Origin: Kitasatospora sp. NBC_01287
GTDB taxonomy: Bacteria > Actinomycetota > Actinomycetes > Streptomycetales > Streptomycetaceae
Assembly (NCBI RefSeq): GCF_026340565.1
Contig: NZ_JAPEPB010000001.1
Location: 7,166,001 to 7,230,000, forward strand
Direction of reading: 5' to 3'
Length of the DNA: 64,000 bases
Made by a program: the position numbers and the translations under genes. This document shows, piece by piece, positions 1-7,994 of this stretch; position 1 is the first letter of the stretch; each line of letters opens with the position of its first letter. Under the pieces are notes generated by a model that was not told the DNA's origin, ran no database searches, and worked only from the letters and a program-made list of their open reading frames with translations.

Positions 1-2
1 CC

Positions 3-269
3 GAGCGGTCCGAACGGCCGGAGCGCCCCGAGCCGTTCGCCGGACTGGAGACGCTGCGCCGCGATCCCTCGCTGCGCTTCACCGACCACGGCCGGGCGCT
101 GCTGATCTGGCTGCACCGCCGACTGGTGGTGGTCGGCGAGGCGGAGAGCGAACTGGGCAACATCCCTTCGCACTTACTGCCGGTGGTGGCCGACCTGGCG
201 CAGGAGTGCTCCGACATCTGGCATGAGCTGTCGATCGAACTCCATTACCGTGCCCGCCAGATCGGCTGA
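3..269 (+). CDS. C-terminal part of an unidentified protein (5' end outside window)
   Basis: The frame is open from the window edge to a TGA at 267-269 and gives 88 residues with normal actinomycete codon use. The visible part has a charged, proline-rich start, then mostly helical sequence with the segments ALLIWLHRRLVVVGE and LAQECSDIWHEL. I do not recognise the family. The next gene starts 4 bases after its stop if ATG 274 is used, so it probably belongs to the same transcript as the hydrazine cassette. Confidence 0.5.
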   Translation, partial: ERSERPERPEPFAGLETLRRDPSLRFTDHGRALLIWLHRRLVVVGEAESELGNIPSHLLPVVADLAQECSDIWHELSIELHYRARQIG

Positions 270-273
270 CCCG

Positions 274-1500
274 ATGCCGGCTCGGCAGGCCACCGGAGCC
301 GCCCCGGGCCCGCCGCCGCATCCGGGCCCGGGGCCCGCCCCGCACCCCGCGTCCGCTCCCCGCTCCGTTCCTGCTCCAGGGCGTGCTCCTGGGCGCGGTG
401 TCGGGCGCGACCGGGTCGCGATCGTCGGCGGCGGACTGGCCGGTGCCGCGCTCGCCTGGCGGCTGGTGCGGCGCGGATGCCCGGTCACGGTCTTCACCGG
501 CGGCCGGGAGAGCGCCGCGGCGGACGCCACCGAGGCCTCCGGTGGACTGGTCCGCGGCTTCGAACCCGACCTGGTGGCAGCCAGGTCGGCCGCGACCGGC
601 CTGGCCGAGCTGCGGGCTGATCCGGTGCTCCGCGACTGGGCCGGCTACCGGGAGACCGGTTCCTGCTTCGTGCTGCTGCCTGGCAGCGGCCCCGGCCCCG
701 GCCCCGGCCCTGGCCCCGGCGGCGACCGGCCGCCGGGCCCGGACGCGGTGCTGGGGCTGCTGGACGGACTGCTGCCGGGCTCGGCCGAACTGGTCGAGGC
801 GGCTTCGCTGCCCGCCTTCCGCAGTCTGCCACCCGGGACTTGGGCCGTGCTGGAGCGGGCGGCGGGCCGGATCTCGCCCGCCCGGCTGCGCCGCTCGCTG
901 CTGACCGCCGTCGAGCGGCACGGCGGCCGGCTGTGCGCCGAGCCGGTGGCCGATCCCTCGGACGCCGAACTGCGTTCGCGCCACCGGGCGGTGGTGCTGG
1001 CGACCGGACCGTGGACACCGGCGCTGCTGGCCCGCGCGGGCCTGCCCGACCAGGGGCTGCGCAGCAAGCAGATCCAGTACACCGTGCTGCGCGGCGTCCG
1101 ACTCCCGCCCGGCCTGGGCTCGTTCGTCGACGAGACCTCCGGGCTCTACGGCCGCCCGGACGGGCCGGACGGCCTGCTGCTCGGCCTGCCCACCGACCGC
1201 TGGGACGTGGATCCGGTCGCACCGCGCCCCGATCCGGCGCTGGCCGTGCGGGTGCTGGCGGTGGCCCAGCAGCGCCTGCGGCTGCCGCCGGGGCCGGGCG
1301 GCAGGCGCCACCCGGGCCACGCGCGCACCGTCGCGGCCACCGACTGCTATGCCCTGTCAGGCGGGCTGATGCTCCGTCAGCTCGTTGGCCAGGAAAGACT
1401 CTTCACCTTCACCGGCGGCACCGGCGGCGCCGCCAAGACGGCGCTCACCGCCGCGCGTACCGCCGCAGAGGAACTCCTCCAGGCCGCCGCGGCCGGTTGA
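274..1500 (+). CDS. FAD-dependent amino-acid oxidase (DAO family)
   Basis: This is a D-amino-acid oxidase/glycine oxidase-type flavoprotein of about 408 residues. The dinucleotide-binding motif GGGLAG sits at residues 52-57, after a low-complexity Pro/Gly/Arg head of some 45 residues, and the C-terminus has the DAO-type FTGGTGGAAKTALTAA segment. There is an internal Gly-Pro repeat near residue 150. In characterised hydrazine pathways a DAO-type enzyme oxidatively releases hydrazinoacetate from the lysine-glycine hydrazine adduct (established for triacsin biosynthesis). The neighbouring hydroxylase, cupin and MetRS-like genes make that role likely here, but this is inference. An alternative start at ATG 223 would overlap the previous gene by 47 bases. 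No good ribosome site decides between them. Confidence 0.75.
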   Translation: MPARQATGAAPGPPPHPGPGPAPHPASAPRSVPAPGRAPGRGVGRDRVAIVGGGLAGAALAWRLVRRGCPVTVFTGGRESAAADATEASGGLVRGFEPDLVAARSAATGLAELRADPVLRDWAGYRETGSCFVLLPGSGPGPGPGPGPGGDRPPGPDAVLGLLDGLLPGSAELVEAASLPAFRSLPPGTWAVLERAAGRISPARLRRSLLTAVERHGGRLCAEPVADPSDAELRSRHRAVVLATGPWTPALLARAGLPDQGLRSKQIQYTVLRGVRLPPGLGSFVDETSGLYGRPDGPDGLLLGLPTDRWDVDPVAPRPDPALAVRVLAVAQQRLRLPPGPGGRRHPGHARTVAATDCYALSGGLMLRQLVGQERLFTFTGGTGGAAKTALTAARTAAEELLQAAAAG

Positions 1501-1543
1501 ACGCGTTTTCGGTCAGTTGAACCAGGAATTCGGTCAGTTGAAC
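1496..1543 (+). repeat. Three copies of GTTGAAC, the first containing the upstream stop codon
   Basis: GTTGAAC occurs at 1496-1502, 1516-1522 and 1537-1543. The last two copies lie in a longer 15-base direct repeat, TTCGGTCAGTTGAAC, at 1508-1522 and 1529-1543 (period 21). The first copy includes the TGA (1498-1500) of the FAD oxidase gene. The array could be an activator site for the following monooxygenase gene, because direct repeats two helical turns apart are typical of SARP-like activators. It could also be another of the stop-codon minisatellites seen elsewhere in this window. Confidence 0.65.
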
Positions 1544-1620
1544 GCCTTGTCGGCGAAAAACCACCGTGGTTTGCTGCGCAAAGGGGAATGCACCCACCAT
1601 TTCCGTGATTGGGGAATGTT

Positions 1621-2910
1621 TTGGAAAGCCAGGACATCGAACTGCTCGCCATCGGCGCCGGACCGGCCAACCTCGCCCTGGCGGTGGCACTGGAAGAACT
1701 CGCACCGGGCGATCTCGCCGAGCGGACCCGAATCGTGGAGCAGCACGATTCGGTGATCTGGCAGCGCGGCATGCTGCTGCCGTGGACGCAGAGCCAGGTC
1801 TCCTTCCTGAAGGACCTGGTGACCCTGCGGAACCCGACCAGCCGCTACTCGTTCATCAACTACCTGCACTCCGCGGGCCGGCTGGACGAGTTCATCAACC
1901 TGGGCACCTTCACGCCGTACCGGCAGGAGATCTCCGGCTACCTGCAGTGGGTCGCCGACACCCTGGCCACGGTCCGGATCGACTACGGCCGGCGCAGCAC
2001 CGGCATCACCCCGCTGCGCGGCCGGGACGGACGGCTGCGGGGCTGGCGGACCGGCTTCGCGGACGGCTCGCAGATCACCTCGCGCCACCTGGTGGTGGGA
2101 TCCGGGCGCGATGCCCGGATCCCGGCGGAGTTCGCCCAGCTGCCCGCCGAGCGGGTCATCCACAGCGCCGAGTACTCCGCGCGGATCGCCGCGCTCGACC
2201 CGGCGGCCAAGCAGCGCTTCGTGGTGATCGGCGGCGCGCAGAGCGCGGCCGAGCTGCTCTGGGCCGTCCACCAGGGCTTCCCGGCGGCCGAGACGACGAT
2301 GGTGATGCGCTCGATCGGCCTGAAGAACTACGAGTCCAGCAAGTTCACCAACGAGGTCTACTACAGCTCGTTCATCGACGACTTCTTCGCCTCCCCGGGC
2401 CCGGCCCGCGAGCAGCTGCTGCGCGAGATGCACCTGAGCAACTACGCGGGCCTGGCCCCGGGCCTGCTGGAGACGCTCTACCGCCAGCGCTACCTGGAGC
2501 GGCTCGGCGGCGAGGAGCGGCTGAAGCTGATCACCATGGCCGACGTGGTGTCCGCGCGCTTCGAGGACGGCGAGGTCGTGCTGACCCTGGTCGACCGGCG
2601 GACCGGTCGAAGCTCCGAACTGGCCGCCGACCACGTGCTGCTGGGCACCGGCTTCGAGGGGCGGATGCCCAGGCTGGTGCAGGGGCTGGCCGACCAGCTC
2701 GGCCTGGCGGAGGTGACCGTGACGCGCAACTACCGCCTGGTGCTGCCGGGTGAGGAGAGCGGCCCCGCGGTCTACCTGCAGGGGGTCAACGAGGCCACCC
2801 ACGGCATCTCCGACTCGCTGCTGAGCGTGCTGGCCGGGCGCTCCGGCGAGATCGTGCAGGACCTGCTCGGCCGCCGCGACCAGCCGGGCCTGCTGGTCGA
2901 CGCCGCCTGA
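1621..2910 (+). CDS. L-lysine/L-ornithine N-monooxygenase
   Basis: A flavin-dependent N-hydroxylase of the SidA/IucD/PvdA family, about 429 residues. It oxidises the side-chain amine of lysine or ornithine using NADPH, FAD and O2. The FAD motif AIGAGPANLALA is near the N-terminus, the NADPH site VIGGAQSAAELL is near residue 205, and the family's substrate-loop motif appears as LLGTGF near residue 345. The frame opens only at 1609. GGGGAA at 1611-1616 fits a TTG start at 1621 best, which is a rare start codon. With the following cupin and MetRS-like genes it should supply the N-hydroxyamine for N-N bond formation. Lysine is the substrate in the characterised systems (Spb38 and triacsin), but ornithine cannot be excluded from sequence alone. 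Confidence 0.9.
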   Translation: MESQDIELLAIGAGPANLALAVALEELAPGDLAERTRIVEQHDSVIWQRGMLLPWTQSQVSFLKDLVTLRNPTSRYSFINYLHSAGRLDEFINLGTFTPYRQEISGYLQWVADTLATVRIDYGRRSTGITPLRGRDGRLRGWRTGFADGSQITSRHLVVGSGRDARIPAEFAQLPAERVIHSAEYSARIAALDPAAKQRFVVIGGAQSAAELLWAVHQGFPAAETTMVMRSIGLKNYESSKFTNEVYYSSFIDDFFASPGPAREQLLREMHLSNYAGLAPGLLETLYRQRYLERLGGEERLKLITMADVVSARFEDGEVVLTLVDRRTGRSSELAADHVLLGTGFEGRMPRLVQGLADQLGLAEVTVTRNYRLVLPGEESGPAVYLQGVNEATHGISDSLLSVLAGRSGEIVQDLLGRRDQPGLLVDAA

Positions 2911-2958
2911 CATCCACAAGAGCATCCCGGTCGCGTCGACGGCCGCCGCCCTGGCCCT

Positions 2959-3010
2959 CCTGGCTGTGCCTGGCCGTTCCTGGCCGTTCCTGGCCGTTCC
3001 TGGTCCTTTC
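2959..3010 (+). repeat. Tandem 10-base repeat (TGGCCGTTCC) in leader of cupin gene
   Basis: Three exact copies of TGGCCGTTCC lie at 2971-3000, flanked by degenerate copies. The rest of the 202-base gap between the monooxygenase and the cupin is pyrimidine-rich on the plus strand. No promoter consensus or hairpin stands out. Confidence 0.7.
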
Positions 3011-3112
3011 CGGCCCGCGCCGGCCTCTTTCCGGTTGCCCTTTCCGGCCGCCGCCGCATTCACCGGCCGCTTTCTGGCCGCCGTCTTTCTGATTCCGGGA
3101 GAGGGATCGCAC

Positions 3113-3511
3113 ATGACGATGGAAATCCGCCCGCTGAACCGCGACGGGCTGACGTTCGAGTACGAGCTGTTCACCCAGCGGCTGGTGCCGTGGCCGCTGC
3201 TGAACGCGCCGTTCGAGGGCTGCTGGTCGATTGTCGAGCCCGGCACCTCCTCGCGGCCGCACGAGCACCACGAGTACGAGATCTGGATCGCGGCCCGCGG
3301 GGCGGGCCTGATCGAGGGCGACGGCGAGCGGCGCCCGTTCGCCGCCGGTGACGTGGTCCACTTCACCCCGGGGACCACGCACTACGCGATCAACGAGGAG
3401 GGTGCGGAGGGCAACCTGGAGTTCTACTCGATCTGGTGGGACAGCGAGTTGGCCGTGGCCTTCCTCGACCGGCACGCCAAGGAGCAGGAAGCCGCCGGAG
3501 CGGCCTCGTGA
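3113..3511 (+). CDS. Small cupin protein (hydrazine synthetase cupin half)
   Basis: A 132-residue single-domain cupin starting at ATG 3113 behind a GGGAGAGGG ribosome site. Motif 1 is visible as PHEHHEYE (H-x-H-x3-E) and motif 2 as the PGTTH region following GDVVHF, so the metal ligands (three His, one Glu) appear intact. In the characterised enzyme Spb40 a cupin domain of this kind is fused in front of a MetRS-like domain, and together they join an N-hydroxylysine to an amino acid through an N-N bond. Here the cupin is a free protein whose TGA overlaps the GTG of the MetRS-like gene (GTGA), so the two are translationally coupled. Alone it would be annotated only as a generic cupin. Confidence 0.85.
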   Translation: MTMEIRPLNRDGLTFEYELFTQRLVPWPLLNAPFEGCWSIVEPGTSSRPHEHHEYEIWIAARGAGLIEGDGERRPFAAGDVVHFTPGTTHYAINEEGAEGNLEFYSIWWDSELAVAFLDRHAKEQEAAGAAS

Positions 3512-5085
3512 GCGCGACCCCACGCCGGATCGTGGTGGCGGCCACCCCGACGCCCAACGGTGACCTGCACGTGGGCCACCTGGCCGGCCCCTACCTGGCG
3601 GGCGACATCTACGCCCGCCGGTTGCGCGCGAGCGGCGCCGAGGTGACCTGGACCACGATCACCGACGACAGCCAGACCTATGTGGTGGCCTCGGCCGCCC
3701 GGGCCGGCAGCACGCCGGAGCGGCTGACCGCCGACTCGACCGCCGCGATCGAGCGCTCGCTGCGCGACATGGCGATCGAACTCACGAGCACTGGAACGCA
3801 GTTGATGCCGCCGGTGGACGAGGGCGCGCGGGCGGCGGTGACCGGGTTCGTCACCGCGTTGTACGAGCGCGGGGTGCTGCGCGAGCAGACCGTGCGGCTG
3901 CCCTACGCCGAGCGGTCAGGGCTGCACCTCTACGACGGCCTGCTGAGCGGCCGCTGCCCCGCCTGCGGGGCCGGCAGCAACGGCGGGGCCTGCGAGGACT
4001 GCGGTGCGCCCAACAACTTCGACGAACTGCTCGAACCGCGCTACGCGCTGGACCCCGAGGAGCCGGTGGGATTCCGGGAGGTGACGATCCTGGTGCTCCC
4101 GCTGGAGGAGTACCGCGCCGAGCTCACCGCCCACTTCGCCGAGGCCGCGGGGCGCTGGCGCCCCCACCCCAACCGGCTGATCGAGCAACTGCTGGCCGGG
4201 CCACTGCCGGTGGTCCCGGTGACGGTCCCCGGCGAGTGGGGCGTGCCCGCGCCGTTCGCGCCCACGCCGGGCCAGATCGTCTACCCCTGGGTCGAGGGGA
4301 TGCCGCTGGCGATGTACGCCACATGGTGGGCCCAGGGGCAGGACCCGGAGGTCGGCTACGACGAGTACTGGCGGGCCGAGCACGGCGCCGAACTGGTCTT
4401 CCTGCACGGCTTCGACAACGTCTACCACTGGGGTGTGGTCGACCTGGCGCTGATGCTCGCGCACGGCGGGCGCTACGTGCGGCCGCGGGCGAGCGTGGTC
4501 AACGAGTTCTACGAGCTGGAGCACGCCAAGTTCTCCACCAGTCGCGGCCATCTGATCCGGGGTCGCGAACTGCTCGCGGACACGCCGCGCGACGTGTTGC
4601 GGCTCTACCTGGCACTGACCCTGCCCGAGCGCGAGCGGACCAACTTCGACCGCGCCGAGCTGGCCGCGGCCGGCACCGCCCGGATCGTCGGCCCCTGGGA
4701 CGAACTCGCCGCACTGCTGGACGACTTGCGGGCCGTGCGGGGCAGCGCCCCGGTGCCGGTGGGTGAGCCGGCCCGGCAGGCGGCCCGTGCGTTCGCCGAA
4801 CAGGTCGCCGATTGCTTCGAGTTGGCCGATTTCAGTGTCGCCAGGGCCGCCGCGCTGATCACCGACCGGATCGCCGAGCTGCGTGACCAGGCCGCGGCTG
4901 GCGCCGGCTTCGGCGACCTGCTGGCCGCCGCCCGGGGCCTGCTGGCCGTGGCCGCCCCGTTCCTGGTGGACACCGCCGCCCAGGCCCGGGCGGCCGGGGT
5001 CGAGCTGGTGCCGGACGCCGCGCTGCCCGAGAAGATCACCCCGTTCCGGCTGCCCACCCTGACCCGCAGGAGGGAAGAACGATGA
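3508..5085 (+). CDS. Methionyl-tRNA-synthetase-like hydrazine synthetase subunit
   Basis: A 525-residue class I aminoacyl-tRNA-synthetase paralogue. The HIGH-type motif is HVGH (21-24) after PNGDL. A zinc-knuckle pattern has Cys150, Cys153, Cys162 and Cys165, as in MetRS. The MetRS block resembling FxGKDNxxFH is read as FLHGFDNVYH near 298-307, and the KMSKS loop is KFSTS (341-345). The adenylation machinery therefore looks usable. In Spb40-type enzymes this domain activates an amino acid (glycine in the first case) as an aminoacyl ester on the N-hydroxylysine, before rearrangement to the hydrazine by the cupin. It is not a housekeeping MetRS: it lies between a cupin and an ATP-grasp gene, overlaps both by 4 bases, and carries only a short helical C-terminal part. 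Starts at GTG 3508. Confidence 0.9.
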   Translation: MSATPRRIVVAATPTPNGDLHVGHLAGPYLAGDIYARRLRASGAEVTWTTITDDSQTYVVASAARAGSTPERLTADSTAAIERSLRDMAIELTSTGTQLMPPVDEGARAAVTGFVTALYERGVLREQTVRLPYAERSGLHLYDGLLSGRCPACGAGSNGGACEDCGAPNNFDELLEPRYALDPEEPVGFREVTILVLPLEEYRAELTAHFAEAAGRWRPHPNRLIEQLLAGPLPVVPVTVPGEWGVPAPFAPTPGQIVYPWVEGMPLAMYATWWAQGQDPEVGYDEYWRAEHGAELVFLHGFDNVYHWGVVDLALMLAHGGRYVRPRASVVNEFYELEHAKFSTSRGHLIRGRELLADTPRDVLRLYLALTLPERERTNFDRAELAAAGTARIVGPWDELAALLDDLRAVRGSAPVPVGEPARQAARAFAEQVADCFELADFSVARAAALITDRIAELRDQAAAGAGFGDLLAAARGLLAVAAPFLVDTAAQARAAGVELVPDAALPEKITPFRLPTLTRRREER

Positions 5086-6332
5086 AGCTGCTCGCCATCG
5101 AGAGCGTCCAGAACAAGCAGTACTACAAGTCCCGTTACCAGCAGGTGGTCGACCTCGGGGTGGACCTCTACGTGCTCAACGGGGTCGGTGACGTGGACTT
5201 CTGGCCCGCCGACCGCTACCGGCTGGCCGGCTCCCGGGAGGCCGATCGGCTGGTCGAGCTGGCCAAGGAGTGGCACGAGAGCGAGCACTTCGACGGCGTG
5301 ATCACCTTCAGCGAGCCCGCCGTGATCGCCGTCGCGGTGGTCGCCGAGGCGCTCGGCCTGCCCGGCATCGGGGTCGAGGCGGCCAAGGCGAGCCGCAACA
5401 AGTACCTGATGCGCCAGGCCCATGAGCGCGGGCGGGCGGCCCACCCGGCCTTCCGCTACATCGAGAGCCTGGAGCAGGCGAAGACCGCCGCCGCTGAGTT
5501 CGGCTACCCGGTGATCATCAAGCCGACCCTGGGCGCGGGCAGCTACTTCGTCTTCAAGGTCGACGACGAGGCCGAGCTGGCCGAGCGCTACCAGCAGGCC
5601 AAGGAGGGCCTGGCCGGCATGTTCTGGTCGCACGCCGAGGTCGGCGGGGTGGACCTGGGGCCGGACGGGCTGCTGATCGAATCCTTCCTGGACGGAAGGG
5701 AGTTCCTGATCGAGGCGGTGGCCTGGGACGACGAGGTCTACCTGGGCTCGGTGATCGACCGGATCACCCTGGAGGGCGCCACCTTCGACGACGACGTGCA
5801 CCACGGGCCCACCACGCTGAGCGAGGCCGAACTCGTGGCGGTGCACGAGGTGGTGAAGGCCGGACTGCACGCCCAGGGGCTGCGGCGCAGTGTGGCGCAC
5901 GCCGAGGTCCGCTTCCACCAGGGCAAGCCGTACCTGCTGGAGATCGCGGCACGGGTGGGCGGCGGCGGCCTGGACGCCTGCGCGCGGCTGACCGCGGGGC
6001 ACGACCCGATCAAGGCCGTGGCGGACATCGGCGGTGGGGTCGCGCCGCAAGTGCGCCACTACCGCCCCACCGGCACCCACATCACCGCGATGTGCCTGAT
6101 CGCCGAGGAGAGCGGCACCATCACCGGCATCGAGGTGCCCGAGCAGGTGAGCACCTCCGAGCAGGTCTTCCTGTTCAAGCTCACCGCACGCCCGGGGGAC
6201 GTCAACCTGCGTCCGCCGTACGGCAATTCGATCTTCGGATTCCTGGGCACCACTGGTACCACCTTCGAGGACGCGATGGACACCATGACCGGCTTCGCGG
6301 ACCGGATCAAGGTCACGGTGGAGCCGAAGTGA
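5082..6332 (+). CDS. ATP-grasp carboxylate-amine ligase
   Basis: A 416-residue ATP-grasp protein starting in the ATGA overlap with the MetRS-like gene. It has the ATP-grasp central fold, with VIIKPTLGAGS as the phosphate-binding loop region near residue 145, an ESFLDGREFLIE strand, and a metal-binding EIAARVGGGG segment near residue 285. Such enzymes form an acyl-phosphate and couple it to an amine, giving a dipeptide-like amide. In this cassette the natural partner would be the hydrazino acid made by the upstream genes, coupled to an amino acid, but the substrate is not shown by sequence. It belongs to the same family as L-amino-acid ligases. The gene overlaps the next one by GTGA. Confidence 0.85.
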   Translation: MKLLAIESVQNKQYYKSRYQQVVDLGVDLYVLNGVGDVDFWPADRYRLAGSREADRLVELAKEWHESEHFDGVITFSEPAVIAVAVVAEALGLPGIGVEAAKASRNKYLMRQAHERGRAAHPAFRYIESLEQAKTAAAEFGYPVIIKPTLGAGSYFVFKVDDEAELAERYQQAKEGLAGMFWSHAEVGGVDLGPDGLLIESFLDGREFLIEAVAWDDEVYLGSVIDRITLEGATFDDDVHHGPTTLSEAELVAVHEVVKAGLHAQGLRRSVAHAEVRFHQGKPYLLEIAARVGGGGLDACARLTAGHDPIKAVADIGGGVAPQVRHYRPTGTHITAMCLIAEESGTITGIEVPEQVSTSEQVFLFKLTARPGDVNLRPPYGNSIFGFLGTTGTTFEDAMDTMTGFADRIKVTVEPK

Positions 6333-6781
6333 ACACCGCCATCGACCGCGATCACGACCGCGATCACGACCGCGATCACGACCGTGGTCACGACCGCGTG
6401 TACGACTACGATCACGACCGCGAGTACGACTACGACGGGCGCAGTTTCCGCCCGGCGGGCGCCGATCCCGGCGAGTCCGGCCGCTCGGCCCGCTACCACC
6501 AGGACGGCGATCTGCTGCGCGGCGAGTTCTCCGGCGGTGACACCCGCCAGGGCGTCCTCGCCGGTGTCTGCGGCCCCGACGGCACGCTGGACTTCGCCTA
6601 CTGCATGGTCCTGACGGATGGTCAGGTGGTGGTCGGGCGCTGCCACTCCACCCCGAGCCGACTGCCGGACGGTCGGATCCGGCTGCACGAGCGCTGGGAA
6701 CGCTACGGGGCGCACGCCGCGAGCGGCATCTCCTGGCTGGAGGAGGCCGTGCCGGACGCCCCGGCCGGGGCGGCGTCGTGA
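6329..6781 (+). CDS. Small 'N-acetylglutamate synthase-like' protein with Asp/His repeat head
   Basis: A 150-residue protein starting at GTG 6329 inside the ATP-grasp stop. Residues 6-38 are a run of Asp, His, Arg and Tyr encoded by a repeated ATCACGACCGCG block (about 6351-6425). The remaining ~110 residues match the small widespread family often labelled n-acetylglutamate synthase: it has the YHQDGDLLRGEFSGG, VGRCHSTPSRLPDGRIRLHE and WERY segments. That label is not backed by biochemistry known to me and the fold is not that of GNAT ArgA. Placement between the ligase and the FkbH-like gene suggests an accessory role in the cassette. The Asp/His head could bind metal or be slippage-generated filler. 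Confidence 0.7.
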   Translation: MNTAIDRDHDRDHDRDHDRGHDRVYDYDHDREYDYDGRSFRPAGADPGESGRSARYHQDGDLLRGEFSGGDTRQGVLAGVCGPDGTLDFAYCMVLTDGQVVVGRCHSTPSRLPDGRIRLHERWERYGAHAASGISWLEEAVPDAPAGAAS

Positions 6782-6788
6782 GGGCCGG

Positions 6789-7988
6789 ATGCCCGAACTG
6801 ATCGAGGCCGTGCGGCAGGCCGTGGCGGCCGGCCGAGCGCCCGCCCCGGACGTGCGGCTGGCGCTCGCGCAGAGTGCCGACCCGGTGCTGCTGGCCGCGG
6901 CGGGCCTGGCGTTGGCCGCGCTGCGCGACCCCGAGGGCCAACTACGGGCACTGCGGGTGGTGCTGGCCCCCGCCTGCCCGCCCGGCCCGCTGGGCGCGCT
7001 GCTGCGCGCGGTGCTGGTCGCGGCGGGGGCCCGGCCCGAGCTGATCGAGCTGCCCTGCGCGGCACTCGGTTCCGGGCCGCCCGCCGGGCCGCCCGGCCCC
7101 GCTCCCGATCTGCTGGTCCGGCTGCTGGACGAGTCGGCCTTCCTGCCGCACCGCTTCGACCTGACCGCGCCGGCGGCGCTGGGCGGGCACCTGGAGCGGC
7201 GGCTGGCCCAACTGGCGGCCGACCTGCGGTCGGTCGGGCCGGTGGCGATCGTGCTGCACACCGTCCCGCTGCCGGCCCGGCTGCGGGACACCGTGATCGG
7301 CATCCGGGCCCGGGCGCTGCTGACCCGCCTCTGGTACCGGCTCAACGCCGGCCTGCTGGAGCTGGCCGAGCAGGACCAGCGGATCCACGTGGTGGACCTG
7401 GCCGGGCTGCTCAGCACGGTGCCGGCCGCCGCCCGCGACGAGCGCCGGCAAGCCCGTTCCGACCCCCCGTACACCGACCGGGCGTTGCTGCTGCTGGCCG
7501 AGGAGGTCCGTCGGCTCGGGCAGGCCAGGCTCGGCCTCTCCCGCCGGCTGCTGGCGCTGGGCCCCGACGCCGAGCGCTGGCCGCCGGAGGTCCGGCGCAC
7601 GGTGGCGCTGCTCGCCGAGCAGGGCGTGCGGCTGCTCCCCACCGACCCGCACGCGCCCGATCCGGTGGAGCGGGTGCTCAGTGAGCGGCCCGAGGTCCTG
7701 CTGCGCGCCGAGCTGTTCGCCCGCCGGGTGGTCAGCTGGGCGCCTCGAGCGGGCAATCTGCGTCGGGCCGCCGAGACCCTGGGCCTGGGCACCGAGTCGG
7801 TGGTCTTCCTGACCGCCTCGGATTTCGAACGCGGCCATGTGGCAGCCGAGTTGCCTGAGGTCGCGGTGGTCGACACCGGTGGCGGCGATCCGGCGCAGCT
7901 GGTGCGCTCGCTGGTCGGCCACGGCTGGTTCGACGTGCTGGAACCGGCTCCTGATTCCGCCAACCAACCTTACTCACCGAGGAATTGA
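6789..7988 (+). CDS. FkbH-like protein lacking HAD catalytic motifs
   Basis: A 399-residue protein starting at ATG 6789, seven bases after the previous stop. The C-terminal third follows the FkbH pattern: WAPRAGNLRRAAETLGLG, then VVFLTASDFE where functional FkbH proteins carry VFLDDNP, then LPEVAVV and a GWFD end. The central region where FkbH proteins carry the HAD nucleophile block (DLDNTLWGG type) reads LLALGPDAERWPPE instead. Both aspartate-bearing motifs are therefore gone, while the SGNH-like N-terminal half (LLDESAFL, LTRLWYRLNAGL) and the C-terminal scaffold are kept. Real FkbH enzymes load glyceryl units onto carrier proteins. This copy is more likely a binding or scaffold protein, or has a new active site. 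Confidence 0.75.
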   Translation: MPELIEAVRQAVAAGRAPAPDVRLALAQSADPVLLAAAGLALAALRDPEGQLRALRVVLAPACPPGPLGALLRAVLVAAGARPELIELPCAALGSGPPAGPPGPAPDLLVRLLDESAFLPHRFDLTAPAALGGHLERRLAQLAADLRSVGPVAIVLHTVPLPARLRDTVIGIRARALLTRLWYRLNAGLLELAEQDQRIHVVDLAGLLSTVPAAARDERRQARSDPPYTDRALLLLAEEVRRLGQARLGLSRRLLALGPDAERWPPEVRRTVALLAEQGVRLLPTDPHAPDPVERVLSERPEVLLRAELFARRVVSWAPRAGNLRRAAETLGLGTESVVFLTASDFERGHVAAELPEVAVVDTGGGDPAQLVRSLVGHGWFDVLEPAPDSANQPYSPRN

Positions 7989-7994
7989 TTCACC

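Noticed and set aside
1609..1620. TTG 1609 as the start of the N-monooxygenase.
   Set aside because: GGGGAA at 1611-1616 lies after it and is correctly spaced for TTG 1621 instead.
3508..5085. Possibility that the MetRS-like gene is a housekeeping or antibiotic-resistant methionyl-tRNA synthetase copy.
   Set aside because: Its 4-base overlaps with cupin and ATP-grasp genes and the upstream N-monooxygenase fit hydrazine synthetase, and the C-terminal region is shorter than in full MetRS.
6351..6425. A CRISPR-like or iteron array because of the regular ATCACGACCGCG repeat.
   Set aside because: The repeat has no unique spacers, is in frame inside a gene and encodes Asp/His/Arg.
6329..6781. True N-acetylglutamate synthase (ArgA) activity for the small protein.
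   Set aside because: The protein is about 110 residues plus a repeat head and has no GNAT acetyl-CoA loop. The common label for this family is not supported by sequence.
4605..6941. Long minus-strand frame opposite the MetRS-like and ATP-grasp genes.
   Set aside because: No domain is visible, whereas the plus strand has intact HVGH, KFSTS and ATP-grasp motifs with 4-base overlaps.
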